A stretch of 20,555 bases of DNA from a virus (IMGVR_UViG_3300044647_001167:1-20555), one strand, 5' to 3'; shown: positions 13,731 to 20,555, counted from the stretch's first letter. Numbers and translations are program-made. Notes: generated by a model from the letters alone, not told the origin.

Positions 13731-13960
13731 CGGAGGCCACCAAGGAGACGCTCTACACGGCGTTAAGGGACTACGGCTTCTCGGTCGTCGTCGCCCTGGC
13801 GGCCGGCTGGGTGCTGCGTAACGACGTGCTGATCCCGCTGGTCGAAGAGCATCGCGTGTTCGTTCGCAGCCTGAGCGAGACGCAGAGCGAGATCAGCAAG
13901 GCAGTCACCGAGCAGACCAAGCTGCTGTACGAAATGAAGCACATGCGAGAACAGCCATGA
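13727..13960 (+). CDS. Small membrane protein, holin-like (77 aa)
   Basis: It starts at GTG 13727. The N-terminal region has one membrane segment (FSVVVALAAGWVLRNDVLIP at about 18-37), followed by a polar helix with heptad spacing (LSETQSEISKAVTEQTKLLY), i.e. a coiled coil. This is the architecture of small single-TM phage proteins in lysis blocks, such as class III holin or LydB/Hemolysin-XhlA-like products. XhlA-type assignment is tentative. The stop overlaps the next ATG. Confidence 0.5.
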   Translation: MTEATKETLYTALRDYGFSVVVALAAGWVLRNDVLIPLVEEHRVFVRSLSETQSEISKAVTEQTKLLYEMKHMREQP

Positions 13961-14796
13961 GCCCGATGAGCCCACGAACGCTGCGGCCGAGGCAGACGCT
14001 GCACCCCGAAGCGGCCAGCTGGCAGGCTCGAGTTGTCGCCAACGGGGGCAGTGTGGGCACGGCACTGCCGGCCGTGGACAGGTTCTGCAAGGCCATTGCA
14101 TCGGCTGGCATTCGCAGCAAGTTCTACCGGCTAAACCTGTTCTGCGGCACGGGTTTGAATGCGTGCCTCGTGCCTCTCTACCGTGGTCAGTCGCAGTCAG
14201 GGACGCAGTTCGGAAACACCGTGGACACAAACGTAGGGCCGTTTGTCAGCGGGGATTACACCGCAACGGGCGGGCTAACTGGTGGCGGATCTAAGTATCT
14301 GGATACGGGATTCGCCACCAACATTCTTACTGCTGGAGATCGGCACATTGCCGCGTATGAACGAGTTAGGTCAGGGGCGACGTTCAACACGTTCCTTGGC
14401 TCAGAGGCGATTTCTGGCGTCGCGCAATCCTTTTCTCTTGGCTACAACAGCCCAGCAACCACCGTGCAGTATGGGTATGGTGCGTTTAGCCCCAACCTAA
14501 GTGCCGTGACGCTATCGGCGGTCGGTCTGTGGATGGGCGTGAACACGCCAGCCAACGCAGGTCTGATCTATCGCAACGGCGTGCAGGATGCCACCAACAC
14601 TCAGAGTGCAGCCACACCCGAAGCCTCGAACATCTTCGTGTTCGCTCTGAATAGAGCTTCGACGCCAGCAGCCAACAACATCTACACCGGCACGCTTGGC
14701 GGCTATAGCATCGGACTTGCGTTTACAGCGGCAGAGGCCGCCGCCTACTACACCGCAATGCAGGCGTTCCAGACGGCCCTTGGAAGGAACGTGTGA
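13957..14796 (+). CDS. Probable virion-associated protein (279 aa)
   Basis: ATG 13957 overlaps the previous stop. Following a Pro/Arg-rich start, residues 46-70 contain FYRLNLFCGTGLNACLVPLY, a segment I associate with phage proteins preceding a jelly-roll or LamG-like domain. The remaining 200 residues are Gly/Thr/Ser/Asn/Ala-rich, beta-prone and contain SKYLDTGF and LGGYSIGLAFTAAEAAAYY. This resembles receptor-binding or decoration proteins. From about 14160 the DNA is noticeably richer in A/T than the flanks, as is common for host-recognition genes exchanged between phages. Direct evidence for the virion location is lacking. Confidence 0.6.
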   Translation: MSPMSPRTLRPRQTLHPEAASWQARVVANGGSVGTALPAVDRFCKAIASAGIRSKFYRLNLFCGTGLNACLVPLYRGQSQSGTQFGNTVDTNVGPFVSGDYTATGGLTGGGSKYLDTGFATNILTAGDRHIAAYERVRSGATFNTFLGSEAISGVAQSFSLGYNSPATTVQYGYGAFSPNLSAVTLSAVGLWMGVNTPANAGLIYRNGVQDATNTQSAATPEASNIFVFALNRASTPAANNIYTGTLGGYSIGLAFTAAEAAAYYTAMQAFQTALGRNV

Positions 14797-15104
14797 TGTG
14801 GCTGTCAGACATCACGCTGCCGCTGCCGTACGGCGACTGCCGTGGCCTCGCCCTCGTCTACGACTACAACGTGGCGGTGACGCTATACGAACTGCAGCAG
14901 GCGTATGGCGATCCACGCCATATCCCTACGGGCAGACCGCTGACTGATGGCCGATGGATGATGTATGGCGACGTTCTCAGCGAAGTCGGGAGCGGCGGCA
15001 TCCTTGCCAAGGCGTTCTCGCACATCACGCCCGAGATGATGAGCCAAGTGGAGGTAGTGCCGCTGGAGGTTGCCAAGGCACTGCTGCCGCAAGAGCCCGC
15101 CTAA
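14796..15104 (+). CDS. Hypothetical protein (102 aa)
   Basis: ATG 14796 overlaps the preceding stop in TGATG. The sequence starts MWLSDITLPLPYGDCRGLAL and is a compact mix of strands and helices with no recognised family. It is coupled to the putative virion gene before it and may be a small structural or chaperone partner. A 79-bp gap follows with no ORF or clear signal. Confidence 0.6.
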   Translation: MWLSDITLPLPYGDCRGLALVYDYNVAVTLYELQQAYGDPRHIPTGRPLTDGRWMMYGDVLSEVGSGGILAKAFSHITPEMMSQVEVVPLEVAKALLPQEPA

Positions 15105-15183
15105 CTGCAAGACGTACGGCACAGAGCCATACCCTGAGACTCAGGCCACGATGCGGGCCAGACCCGAGCCACGGAGCTAAACC

Positions 15184-15540
15184 ATGTCCCATGTGAAGAT
15201 CAAGCGGTACGAGCGTGACGTGAGCATCGTGCTGCACAGCACCACCACGCTGGCCACCACGCTCAGGCTGGACGATATGGCTGGCGGTGTGGTGTCGCTT
15301 GGCACCATGAGCACCAACGCCACCACGCTGCAGACGTGGGGCGGCACCGCAGTTGATGGTGCGTTCCGCCGCATGTACGGGGCAGACGGCTCGGCCGCCG
15401 ACATCACGCTGGCCCCCTCGAGCACGGACGGCAGGATCTACGCCCTGCCTGATGCGGTGTTCGCCGTGTCGTTCCTCAAGATCGTCTCGGCCACTACGAA
15501 CAGCACAGGCACTCTCGGCATCGTCAGCCTGAAGAGCTAA
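15184..15540 (+). CDS. Probable small structural protein (118 aa)
   Basis: ATG 15184 follows GGAG (15173-15176). The product is rich in Thr, Ser, Ala and Val and beta-prone (VLHSTTTLATTLRL, SATTNSTGTLGIVSLKS), the composition of head decoration or tail proteins. It sits just before the packaging genes and its TAA overlaps the HNH start (TAATG). No family assignment is possible by eye. Confidence 0.55.
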   Translation: MSHVKIKRYERDVSIVLHSTTTLATTLRLDDMAGGVVSLGTMSTNATTLQTWGGTAVDGAFRRMYGADGSAADITLAPSSTDGRIYALPDAVFAVSFLKIVSATTNSTGTLGIVSLKS

Positions 15541-15857
15541 TGCCCCAACGCATCCCATGCCACAGGCCGCTGCGTCTGCGTGCGTCACGCCCACAGCGAG
15601 ACGAAAGCACCAGGCCCAACGCGGCAGCCCGTGGCTATTGCTCAGTGGCCTGGCGTCGGCTGAGGCAGGCAGCCCTGATCCGTGACGCATGGCAGTGCCA
15701 GGACTGCGGACGCCTGTGCACGGACAAGCGTGAAGCCCAGGTAGACCACGTCGTGCCGAAGTCCAAGGGTGGGGCCGACGAGCTCGGCAACCTGCGGACG
15801 CTGTGCATCAGGTGCCACGCACGCAAGACGAACGCTGAACGCCGCAAGCCTACTTAG
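15540..15857 (+). CDS. HNH endonuclease of the packaging module
   Basis: The protein has 105 residues from ATG 15540. The HNH core is complete: CQDC at 54-57, AQVDHVVPKSKGG with D-H as the metal/catalytic centre, then LGNLRTLCIRCHARK with Asn, the second CxxC and His. Free HNH proteins next to terS-terL are common in HK97-like phages, and in HK97 the HNH protein gp74 stimulates cos cleavage by the terminase. Here the gene is separated from terS by the larger HNH gene, which is the unusual part. Codon use matches the phage background. Confidence 0.85.
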   Translation: MPQRIPCHRPLRLRASRPQRDESTRPNAAARGYCSVAWRRLRQAALIRDAWQCQDCGRLCTDKREAQVDHVVPKSKGGADELGNLRTLCIRCHARKTNAERRKPT

Positions 15858-15891
15858 GGTTTGACAAACGCAATACCATGCGTGCACCAAC

Positions 15892-15900
15892 AAGGAGGTG
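15892..15900 (+). promoter_or_regulatory. Near-perfect Shine-Dalgarno for the large HNH gene
   Basis: AAGGAGGTG lies 4 nt before ATG 15905, matching the anti-SD fully. It makes 15905 a better start than the in-frame ATG at 15878, which lacks such a site. It gives this gene its own strong translation signal, unlike the coupled genes around it. Confidence 0.7.
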
Positions 15901-15904
15901 TTGC

Positions 15905-16960
15905 ATGGCATGTCGGAAGTGTGGATCTTCGTGGCTTACAAAGACGGGTAAAGACTGCTCTAGTTGCCCTCATTGCTGCAAGCAGCAACGCTGCAAGGCA
16001 AGAAAGCAAGGCAGATGGAAGGAGTCCAGCGATTGCCAGAAGTCGTGTGCGGCTTGCGGAAAGCTGTTTTCCTCAACTCACAACAACCAGAAGTGCTGCG
16101 GTTCTGAGTGCCAGAAGGCCCACCGAGATCAATGGCTCGCGAAATGGCGACCTGATTACCAAAAGCAATACAAAGCCGGACGTAGAAGAGGCACGCAATC
16201 AAAAGCGAGTCGATTGCAATGCACTTGCCCGATGTGCGGCATATCCTTTAAGCGTCACGGCCCGAAGAAGTATTGCTCACGCGCCTGCTTTGCTGCTGCT
16301 CGCAAAGCCGGCATTCAGGCTTGGGATAGGACCGCCCAGACCGAGGCTACATGGCATAGAGGCGGCCAATGGAAAAACGCCCCGAGCAAAGCGCACATTG
16401 CAAGCGTGGACAAACTCTACTCCTGGCTTGCCAAGGCTTCTGCATTGTGCGGCAGGATGTGGAGGTTGCACCAAGAGCAAAGGCACTGTCATGTATGTGG
16501 CACTGCGTGCAATAGAGGAGCATCTCGATTCTGCTCGTATGAGTGCAACAAGGCGTGGCGTGGCGAGAGGCAGTGCTTATGCGGAAATACAGTCTGCGAC
16601 GCATCCGCGTTTGGTCGTCCACCGCTATGCAAGGAGTGCATTCGGGAGTCTAGGCGTTTGCAGAAGCGAATGTATGGGAGTTACCGCAGACGCTGCAGGA
16701 CGTATGGCGGACGCTACAACGCAGCTGTCAAGCCAAAGAGCGTGTTCGAGAGAGACAGGTGGCGGTGCCATGTATGCGGAAAGAAGACACACCAGAACTT
16801 CAGTGTTCACGACCCAAGGTCTGCAACTGTGGATCATCATCCAATACCATTGAGCAAAGGCGGCGACCACGATTGGCACAATGTTCGGTGTTGTTGCTTT
16901 CGGTGCAACAGCCTGAAGGGCGCAAAGTGGGATGGGCAGCAAAGGATTGCCTTTGCCTAG
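15905..16960 (+). CDS. Large cysteine-rich HNH protein, probable homing endonuclease
   Basis: The product has 351 residues. The first 250 carry many CxxC pairs (CRKCGSSW, CSSCPHC, CAACGKLF, CPMCGISF, CHVCGTAC, CLCG), suggesting several small zinc-binding modules that could read DNA. The C-terminal 90 residues hold the HNH fold: FERDRWRCHVCGKK, then ATVDHHPIPLSKGGDHDWHN and CCCFRCNSLKGAK, the N-H-H pattern plus a second CxxC. Multi-zinc arrays joined to an HNH domain are typical of free-standing homing enzymes in phages. The DNA is clearly more A/T-rich than the flanking genes. It separates the packaging HNH gene from terS, as expected for an intruder. Confidence 0.75.
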   Translation: MACRKCGSSWLTKTGKDCSSCPHCCKQQRCKARKQGRWKESSDCQKSCAACGKLFSSTHNNQKCCGSECQKAHRDQWLAKWRPDYQKQYKAGRRRGTQSKASRLQCTCPMCGISFKRHGPKKYCSRACFAAARKAGIQAWDRTAQTEATWHRGGQWKNAPSKAHIASVDKLYSWLAKASALCGRMWRLHQEQRHCHVCGTACNRGASRFCSYECNKAWRGERQCLCGNTVCDASAFGRPPLCKECIRESRRLQKRMYGSYRRRCRTYGGRYNAAVKPKSVFERDRWRCHVCGKKTHQNFSVHDPRSATVDHHPIPLSKGGDHDWHNVRCCCFRCNSLKGAKWDGQQRIAFA

Positions 16961-16982
16961 TCTGCATGGATTAGGCACTGTG

Positions 16983-17018
16983 ACAGAGGGTGGTTCGGCG
17001 AATGCCAACCTCGTCTGT
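16983..17018 (+). other. Imperfect hairpin in the terS upstream gap
   Basis: ACAGA (16983-) pairs with TCTGT (-17018), and GG-T-GG pairs with CC-A-ACC with bulges around a TTCGGCGAA core. It lies within the 125-bp gap before terS. The rest of the gap holds a GC-rich alternating stretch (CGCGCGTGCGCG, 17039-) followed by T-run GTTTTTG. This interval is where HK97-like phages often carry cos, so a cos or terminator role is possible; neither is shown. Confidence 0.3.
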
Positions 17019-17085
17019 GGAATACCCGATGTTTCCCTCGCGCGTGCGCGTCCGCACATTTCCGCAGCGTTTTTGAGGTGGCCCG

Positions 17086-17556
17086 ATGAAGCGAGGACCG
17101 AAGCCGATGCCCGAGGCCGCCAAGCGGCTGGCTGGCAACCGTGGCAAGCGAAAGATCCGGCCGGATCTGCCGGCACCGCCAGGCGTTCCCCCGATGCCGG
17201 CTCGGCTGTTGGTCGAACCGCTCGCCGTTGAGAAGTGGAACGAGTTCGTGCCGATCCTGTCTGGCCTCGGCACGCTGACGACTGCTGACGGCGAGGCGTT
17301 GGCTACTTTGTGCGAGGTGTACGCTGCAACGCAGGCGTGCCTGATGGAGCTTCGGGCCAGTGGTCCGGTGATGCACACCGACCTGGGCGGCGTGAAGCCC
17401 AACCCGGCCGGGCCCTTGTATCGTGGATTAGTGAGCCTGCAGGCGTCGCTAATGGGCGAGTTTGGGTTGACACCAACTAGCAGGACTCGGCTCGGTGCCA
17501 AGGAAGAAAAGCCAACCGACGAAGTCGAAGAGTTCTTCAAGCTCCACGGTGCCTGA
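17086..17556 (+). CDS. terS: Terminase small subunit (P27 family)
   Basis: The protein has 156 residues from ATG 17086, preceded by GAGGTG. It opens with the family hallmark MKRGPKPMPEAAKRLAGNRG, then a helical region (VEKWNEFVPILSGLGTLTTA, then DGEALATLCEVYAATQACL) and ends with TPTSRTRLGAKEE, another marker of P27-type small terminases. The subunit binds the packaging site and hands DNA to the large subunit. The gene overlaps the large-subunit start (GTG 17495 or 17549), as usual for this pair. Its presence intact next to an interrupted terL is notable. Confidence 0.85.
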   Translation: MKRGPKPMPEAAKRLAGNRGKRKIRPDLPAPPGVPPMPARLLVEPLAVEKWNEFVPILSGLGTLTTADGEALATLCEVYAATQACLMELRASGPVMHTDLGGVKPNPAGPLYRGLVSLQASLMGEFGLTPTSRTRLGAKEEKPTDEVEEFFKLHGA

Positions 17557-18094
17557 TCTCTGCGAAGAAGGGCAGCGGCGTTACCGCCGTGTCGTTCACT
17601 TCTTCGAGAACATCCTGCGGCACAGCAAGGGGCAGAACGCCGGCAAGCCGTTCAAGCTACTGCCGTGGCAGCATCACGTCATGCGTGAGCTCTTTGGCCG
17701 GCTCACGCCAGAGGGCATCCGCCAACATCGAGTTGGGTACATCGAGCTGCCGAAGAAGCAGGGCAAGAGCACCACGCTGGCCGGCATCGCTCTGTACATG
17801 ACGGCGTTTGACTCCGAGCCGGGGGCCGAGGTCTACGGTGCGGCCTGCGACCGAGAGCAGGCGGGCATCATCTACCGTGAGGCGGCCTCGATGGTGCGAG
17901 CGTCGCCTGCTCTGAGCAAGCACCTCGAGGTCATCGACAGCCGCAAGACCATCATTCACAAGGCCAGCAACTCGTTTTACCGGGTGCTGTCTGCCGATGC
18001 GTTCCGGGCCGAGGGGCTAAACATCCACGCCCTGCTCTTCGATGAACTCCACGCACAAAGGGACCGCCGCCTCTGGGCTTTCGCCCCTGGCTGA
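17495..18094 (+). CDS. terL: Terminase large subunit, ATPase half (ends at in-frame UGA)
   Basis: The start is GTG 17495 (MPRKKSQPTK) or GTG 17549 (MPDLCEEGQR); both overlap terS and neither has a decisive ribosome site. Counting from 17495, the Q-motif-like LLPWQHHVMREL is at 55-66, the Walker A equivalent ELPKKQGKST at 84-93, and Walker B LLFDELHA at 180-187. This is the HK97-type packaging motor ATPase. Twelve codons past the conserved DELHA the frame hits UGA at 18092. Normal members continue for more than 300 residues with the coupling motif and nuclease. That remainder lies directly downstream in the same frame, so this is one gene interrupted by a short insert. Confidence 0.85.
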   Translation: MPRKKSQPTKSKSSSSSTVPDLCEEGQRRYRRVVHFFENILRHSKGQNAGKPFKLLPWQHHVMRELFGRLTPEGIRQHRVGYIELPKKQGKSTTLAGIALYMTAFDSEPGAEVYGAACDREQAGIIYREAASMVRASPALSKHLEVIDSRKTIIHKASNSFYRVLSADAFRAEGLNIHALLFDELHAQRDRRLWAFAPG

Positions 18095-18117
18095 GAGGCC
18101 GGGGGCGGAGGCCCGGG
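18072..18117 (+). other. 20-bp mRNA hairpin with stop codon in its loop (terL insert)
   Basis: 18072-18091 pairs with 18098-18117 with no mismatch or bulge: 15 Watson-Crick and 5 wobble pairs, and a hexaloop TGAGAG (18092-18097) that holds the in-frame stop. All five wobbles have U in the 5' arm and G in the 3' arm, so they pair only in the mRNA-sense strand; the complement would have A-C mismatches. It lies within the extra 51-60 nt that part the two halves of terL. It may be a translational bypass element or an inserted palindromic element. Confidence 0.7.
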
Positions 18118-19147
18118 CAAAACACGCGACGCACTAAGGTACGGTGGAGCAGCCAGACGATCGCCACTCCTGCTGTCGATCACCACGGCGGGCTACGACC
18201 GCAAGAGCATCTGTTGGGAGCAGCACGCCTACGCCGAGCGGTGCATTGCGGACCCGTCTGTAGACCCGGCTTTCTTCGGGTGCATCTACGCCGCTTTGAC
18301 CGATGACGATTGGAAAGACCCTAAGACGTGGCACAAGGCCAACCCGTCGCTGGGCGAGACGATCACGGTGGAGTCGTTCGCAGCCGACGCCCGTGAGGCT
18401 GAACAGTCGCCGTCCAAGCTCAATAGCTTCTTGCGGTACCGGCTGAACGTCTGGACGACGCAGGACGTGCGGTGGCTGTCGCCCGATGCGTGGGCGAAGT
18501 GCGGCGGCCAGCTGCGTGACGAGCTCGAGAAGCGTGAGTGGTACGCCGGGCTCGACTTGGCCAGCACCACGGACTTGTCGGCGCTGGTGCTCGTGAGCCA
18601 GGCCGACGACGGCACCTTCGACGTTCTGCCGTACTTTTGGGTGCCAGAGATTAACGCAGCCGAGCGGACGCAGCGGGACAAGGTGGACTACATCGGATGG
18701 ATCCGTGACGGGCACATCCGTGCTACCGATGGGAACGTCACCGACTACGACGTGATCCGGCGAGACATCGTGGAACTGTCGCAGCAGTTCAACATCCGCC
18801 AGCTGGGGATCGACCGCTGGAACGCCACGCAGCTGGCTACGCAACTGCAAGGAGAAGGCATCAATGTGACAGGCTTTGGGCAGGGCTACGCCTCAATGTC
18901 GAGCCCTGCAAAGCAGCTGGAGAACCTCGTGCTTTCGGAAAAGATCCGGCACGGCGGCCACCCAGTGCTGTCGTGGATGGCGGCGAACGTGGCGACACAG
19001 AGCGATTACGCCGGAAACATCAAGCCGAGCAAGCAGAAGTCAACGGAGCGTATCGACGGAATCGTGAGCCTCGTGATGGCACTTGGCCTCCACGCTACGG
19101 CGACTGCGAAGCCAGCAGACCAGTCCTGGGACATCATCACGCTATGA
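18095..19147 (+). CDS. terL: Terminase large subunit, nuclease half (no own start)
   Basis: The frame is the same as the ATPase half. After the insert, residues read RDALRYGGAARRSPLLLSIT, the normal continuation after Walker B including motif III (SITTAGYDR). Next come FLRYRLNVWT and the RNase H-like nuclease: GLDLASTTDLSALVLVS with the first Asp, LGIDRWNATQL with the second, and STERIDGIVSLVMALG with the third. Between the UGA and 18296 there is no ATG, GTG or TTG in frame; the first is TTG 18296 (no ribosome site) and the first ATG is 18896. Independent translation would therefore miss motif III. The whole gene without the insert would encode about 530 residues, the usual length. Confidence 0.85.
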   Translation, partial: EAGGGGPGKTRDALRYGGAARRSPLLLSITTAGYDRKSICWEQHAYAERCIADPSVDPAFFGCIYAALTDDDWKDPKTWHKANPSLGETITVESFAADAREAEQSPSKLNSFLRYRLNVWTTQDVRWLSPDAWAKCGGQLRDELEKREWYAGLDLASTTDLSALVLVSQADDGTFDVLPYFWVPEINAAERTQRDKVDYIGWIRDGHIRATDGNVTDYDVIRRDIVELSQQFNIRQLGIDRWNATQLATQLQGEGINVTGFGQGYASMSSPAKQLENLVLSEKIRHGGHPVLSWMAANVATQSDYAGNIKPSKQKSTERIDGIVSLVMALGLHATATAKPADQSWDIITL

Positions 19148-20439
19148 GCGAAACAGCCACCAACGACTACCGGATGCACGAGCTCCGTGGCATCGACTGG
19201 AGCGAGATGGGCGGTGGCCGCACGTCATCCGGCATCCGGGTCAACGCCGACACGTCGATGGCCTGCTCGGCCTACACGGCGTGCATCCGTGTCATTTCGG
19301 ATTCGGTCTCGTCTCTGCCGCTGCACCTGTACGAGCGAGTGACGACGGGCGGCAAGCGCTCGGTGCCCGAGCACCCGCTGTACCGCCTGCTGCACACGCA
19401 GCCGAATCCGTGGCAGACGGCTCAGGAGTTTCGGGATTGGATGACCGGGCTCTACCTGCACTACGGGGCGTCGTACGCCGAGAAGCGGCCCGGCCCCCGC
19501 GGCACGGTGGGCGAGCTCTGGCCGCTGCACAGCAGTCGGATGGAGGAGGAGCGGCTGGAGAACGGCCAGATTCGCTACCTGTACCGTGAGCCGGATGGCC
19601 GGCAGACGGTGTACCGCCAAGAGCAGATCTTCGCCCTGCGGTACACGACGAGCGACGGCATCCACCCGATCCCGACGTACCGGCTGTTTCAGAACGCCAT
19701 CGGCCTGGCTCAGGCGTTGGAAGCCCACGGGGCCACCTACTTCGGCAACGGTGCCCGGCCCGGCATCGTGCTGGAGTCCGACAACCCGATCCCCGTGGAG
19801 GCGGCCGAGCGTCTGCGGGAACAGTGGGAGCGGATGCACCGTGGTGCGGATCGAGCCCACCGCACTGCGATCCTGCCCAACGGCGTGAAGGCCCACGAGC
19901 TCTCGCAGAGCAACGAGGCGGCCCAGTTCCTTGAGACACGCCAATACCAAGTCATCGAAATCTGCCGGGCGTTTCGTGTGCCTCCACACATGATCCAGAG
20001 CCTGGAACGCAGTACATACAACAACATCGAAGTGCAGGGCACCGAGTTCGTGCAGCACTGTCTGCTCAGTCACCTGAAGCGGTGGGAAGCGGCCATCGCC
20101 CGTGACCTGATTGACGACGACGAAAAGTACTTCGCTGAGCACAACGTCAACGGCCTGCTGCGTGGCGACCACGCGAGCCGCTCGGCCTACTACGTCTCGG
20201 CGATCCAGAACGGCTGGATGAGCATTAACGAAGTGCGTGAGATGGAGAACCTCAACCCGCTCGGCGTCGAGGGTGACAAGCACTTCATTCAATTGAACAT
20301 GACCACGCTGGACAAGGCCGGCGAGGAGCCGCCTGCACCGGAGCCGGTGGCCGAGCAGCCGGTGGTCGAAGCCGAGGACAGCCCGGCCGACGAGCTCGAG
20401 GACGACGCCGAAACAGAGGAGCAGACCGATGGAGATTGA
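19144..20439 (+). CDS. HK97-family portal protein
   Basis: The protein has 431 residues from ATG 19144 (ATGA overlap with terL). It has the family order: ACSAYTACIRVISDSVSSLP near the start, PLYRLLHTQPNPWQTAQEFR, a NAIGLAQALEAHGATYFGNG helix, QFLETRQYQVIEICRAFRVP, PHMIQSLERSTYNNIE and NVNGLLRGD, ending with an acidic Pro/Glu-rich tail (about 390-431). Portal rings of twelve subunits form the DNA entry vertex of the procapsid and bind the terminase. Length and motifs are complete. It overlaps the protease start by 11 bp, the standard portal-protease arrangement. Confidence 0.92.
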   Translation: MSETATNDYRMHELRGIDWSEMGGGRTSSGIRVNADTSMACSAYTACIRVISDSVSSLPLHLYERVTTGGKRSVPEHPLYRLLHTQPNPWQTAQEFRDWMTGLYLHYGASYAEKRPGPRGTVGELWPLHSSRMEEERLENGQIRYLYREPDGRQTVYRQEQIFALRYTTSDGIHPIPTYRLFQNAIGLAQALEAHGATYFGNGARPGIVLESDNPIPVEAAERLREQWERMHRGADRAHRTAILPNGVKAHELSQSNEAAQFLETRQYQVIEICRAFRVPPHMIQSLERSTYNNIEVQGTEFVQHCLLSHLKRWEAAIARDLIDDDEKYFAEHNVNGLLRGDHASRSAYYVSAIQNGWMSINEVREMENLNPLGVEGDKHFIQLNMTTLDKAGEEPPAPEPVAEQPVVEAEDSPADELEDDAETEEQTDGD

Positions 20440-20555
20440 GCGCCGGGACTTCGCCTTTGAGGATGACAACGAGCTCGTGGTCGAGAGTCGTGCCGACGGC
20501 CGGGCCGCCATCGTGGGGTACGCCGCCGTGTACAACCGGCTGAGCCTTGACCTGG
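20429..20555 (+). CDS. Prohead maturation protease, N-terminal fragment
   Basis: ATG 20429 follows AGAGGAG (20415-20421). Only the first 42 residues lie within the window: MEIERRDFAFEDDNEL, then GRAAIVGYAAVYNRLSLDL. The GYAAVYNxLS segment is the conserved opening of HK97-type prohead proteases (U35/S78-like), which cut scaffold and capsid N-termini during maturation. The catalytic His and Ser are beyond the window. Its position directly after the portal supports the call. Confidence 0.85.
   Translation, partial: MEIERRDFAFEDDNELVVESRADGRAAIVGYAAVYNRLSLDL

Noticed and set aside
18092-18094. UGA reassigned to an amino acid in this phage
   Set aside because: Many other genes here use TGA as their stop in exact ATGA/GTGA overlaps, so UGA is a normal stop codon.
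18072-18117. Selenocysteine insertion at the terL UGA (SECIS hairpin)
   Set aside because: In a bacterial SECIS the UGA lies at the start of the hairpin, not in its loop, and TerL has no conserved Cys/Sec at this point.
18059-18127. Group I or group II intron in terL
   Set aside because: At 51-60 nt it is far below the size of a self-splicing intron and shows no conserved core or domain V.
19225-20535. Long open frame on the - strand opposite the portal gene (436 codons)
   Set aside because: Shadow of the portal protein; Val/His/Arg-rich composition with no family signal.

Overview
The window is a continuous piece of a tailed double-stranded DNA phage or prophage with high GC content. Every credible gene lies on the + strand. 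Genes are tightly packed, with many ATGA/GTGA stop-start overlaps and many short reading frames. The right end carries the HK97-type packaging and head order (HNH nuclease, small terminase, large terminase, portal, start of a prohead protease), which points to a siphovirus-like virus. The host cannot be fixed from the sequence. The Shine-Dalgarno sites (AAGGAGG) and GC-rich codon use fit a high-GC Gram-negative-type bacterium. No integrase, tRNA or CRISPR array is visible.

Layout. 1-6719 is an early or replication region. It holds a 5'-truncated conserved phage protein, small unknown proteins, an A/T-richer single-HKD phospholipase-D-like protein, a DUF1376 (YdaU-like) replication protein with an 11-bp-phased repeat array inside its gene (candidate origin), a small protein after it, a stand-alone LexA-type DNA-binding domain, a complete DNA polymerase III beta sliding clamp, a GcrA-like HTH protein, and a chain of very small genes. 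6720-7606 has a strong hairpin, a small secreted protein and a RusA-like Holliday-junction resolvase. 7603-10676 is a modification cassette: an SAM methyltransferase, two GT2-type glycosyltransferases and a third GT69/CAP59-like glycosyltransferase, all translationally coupled. 10646-13960 contains an HTH protein, small proteins, a membrane protein, a papain-fold (C1A-like) cysteine peptidase, a putative lipoprotein with CxxC pairs, and two single-TM small proteins; I read the second half tentatively as a lysis or envelope module. 13957-15540 holds probable virion-associated proteins. 15540-20555 is packaging and head genes, with a second large, cysteine-rich HNH protein inserted ahead of the small terminase.

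The most striking observation is in the large terminase gene. Just after the Walker B motif the frame meets an in-frame UGA, and the nuclease half resumes downstream in the same frame with no usable start codon. The extra stretch of about 51-60 nt folds into a 20-bp uninterrupted hairpin whose hexaloop contains the UGA. All five wobble pairs are of the U.G type on the mRNA strand, so the fold is better as mRNA than as its complement. This resembles in size and logic the 50-nt translational bypass element of T4 gene 60. A palindromic-element insertion that broke the gene is the main alternative. A free-standing HNH endonuclease lies about 1 kb upstream.

A second DNA-level signal is six TCGCAA repeats spaced 11-11-11-11-12 bp inside the DUF1376 gene, followed by a 45-nt stretch without G. 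This is the arrangement expected of an iteron origin nested in its initiator gene, as in lambda O.
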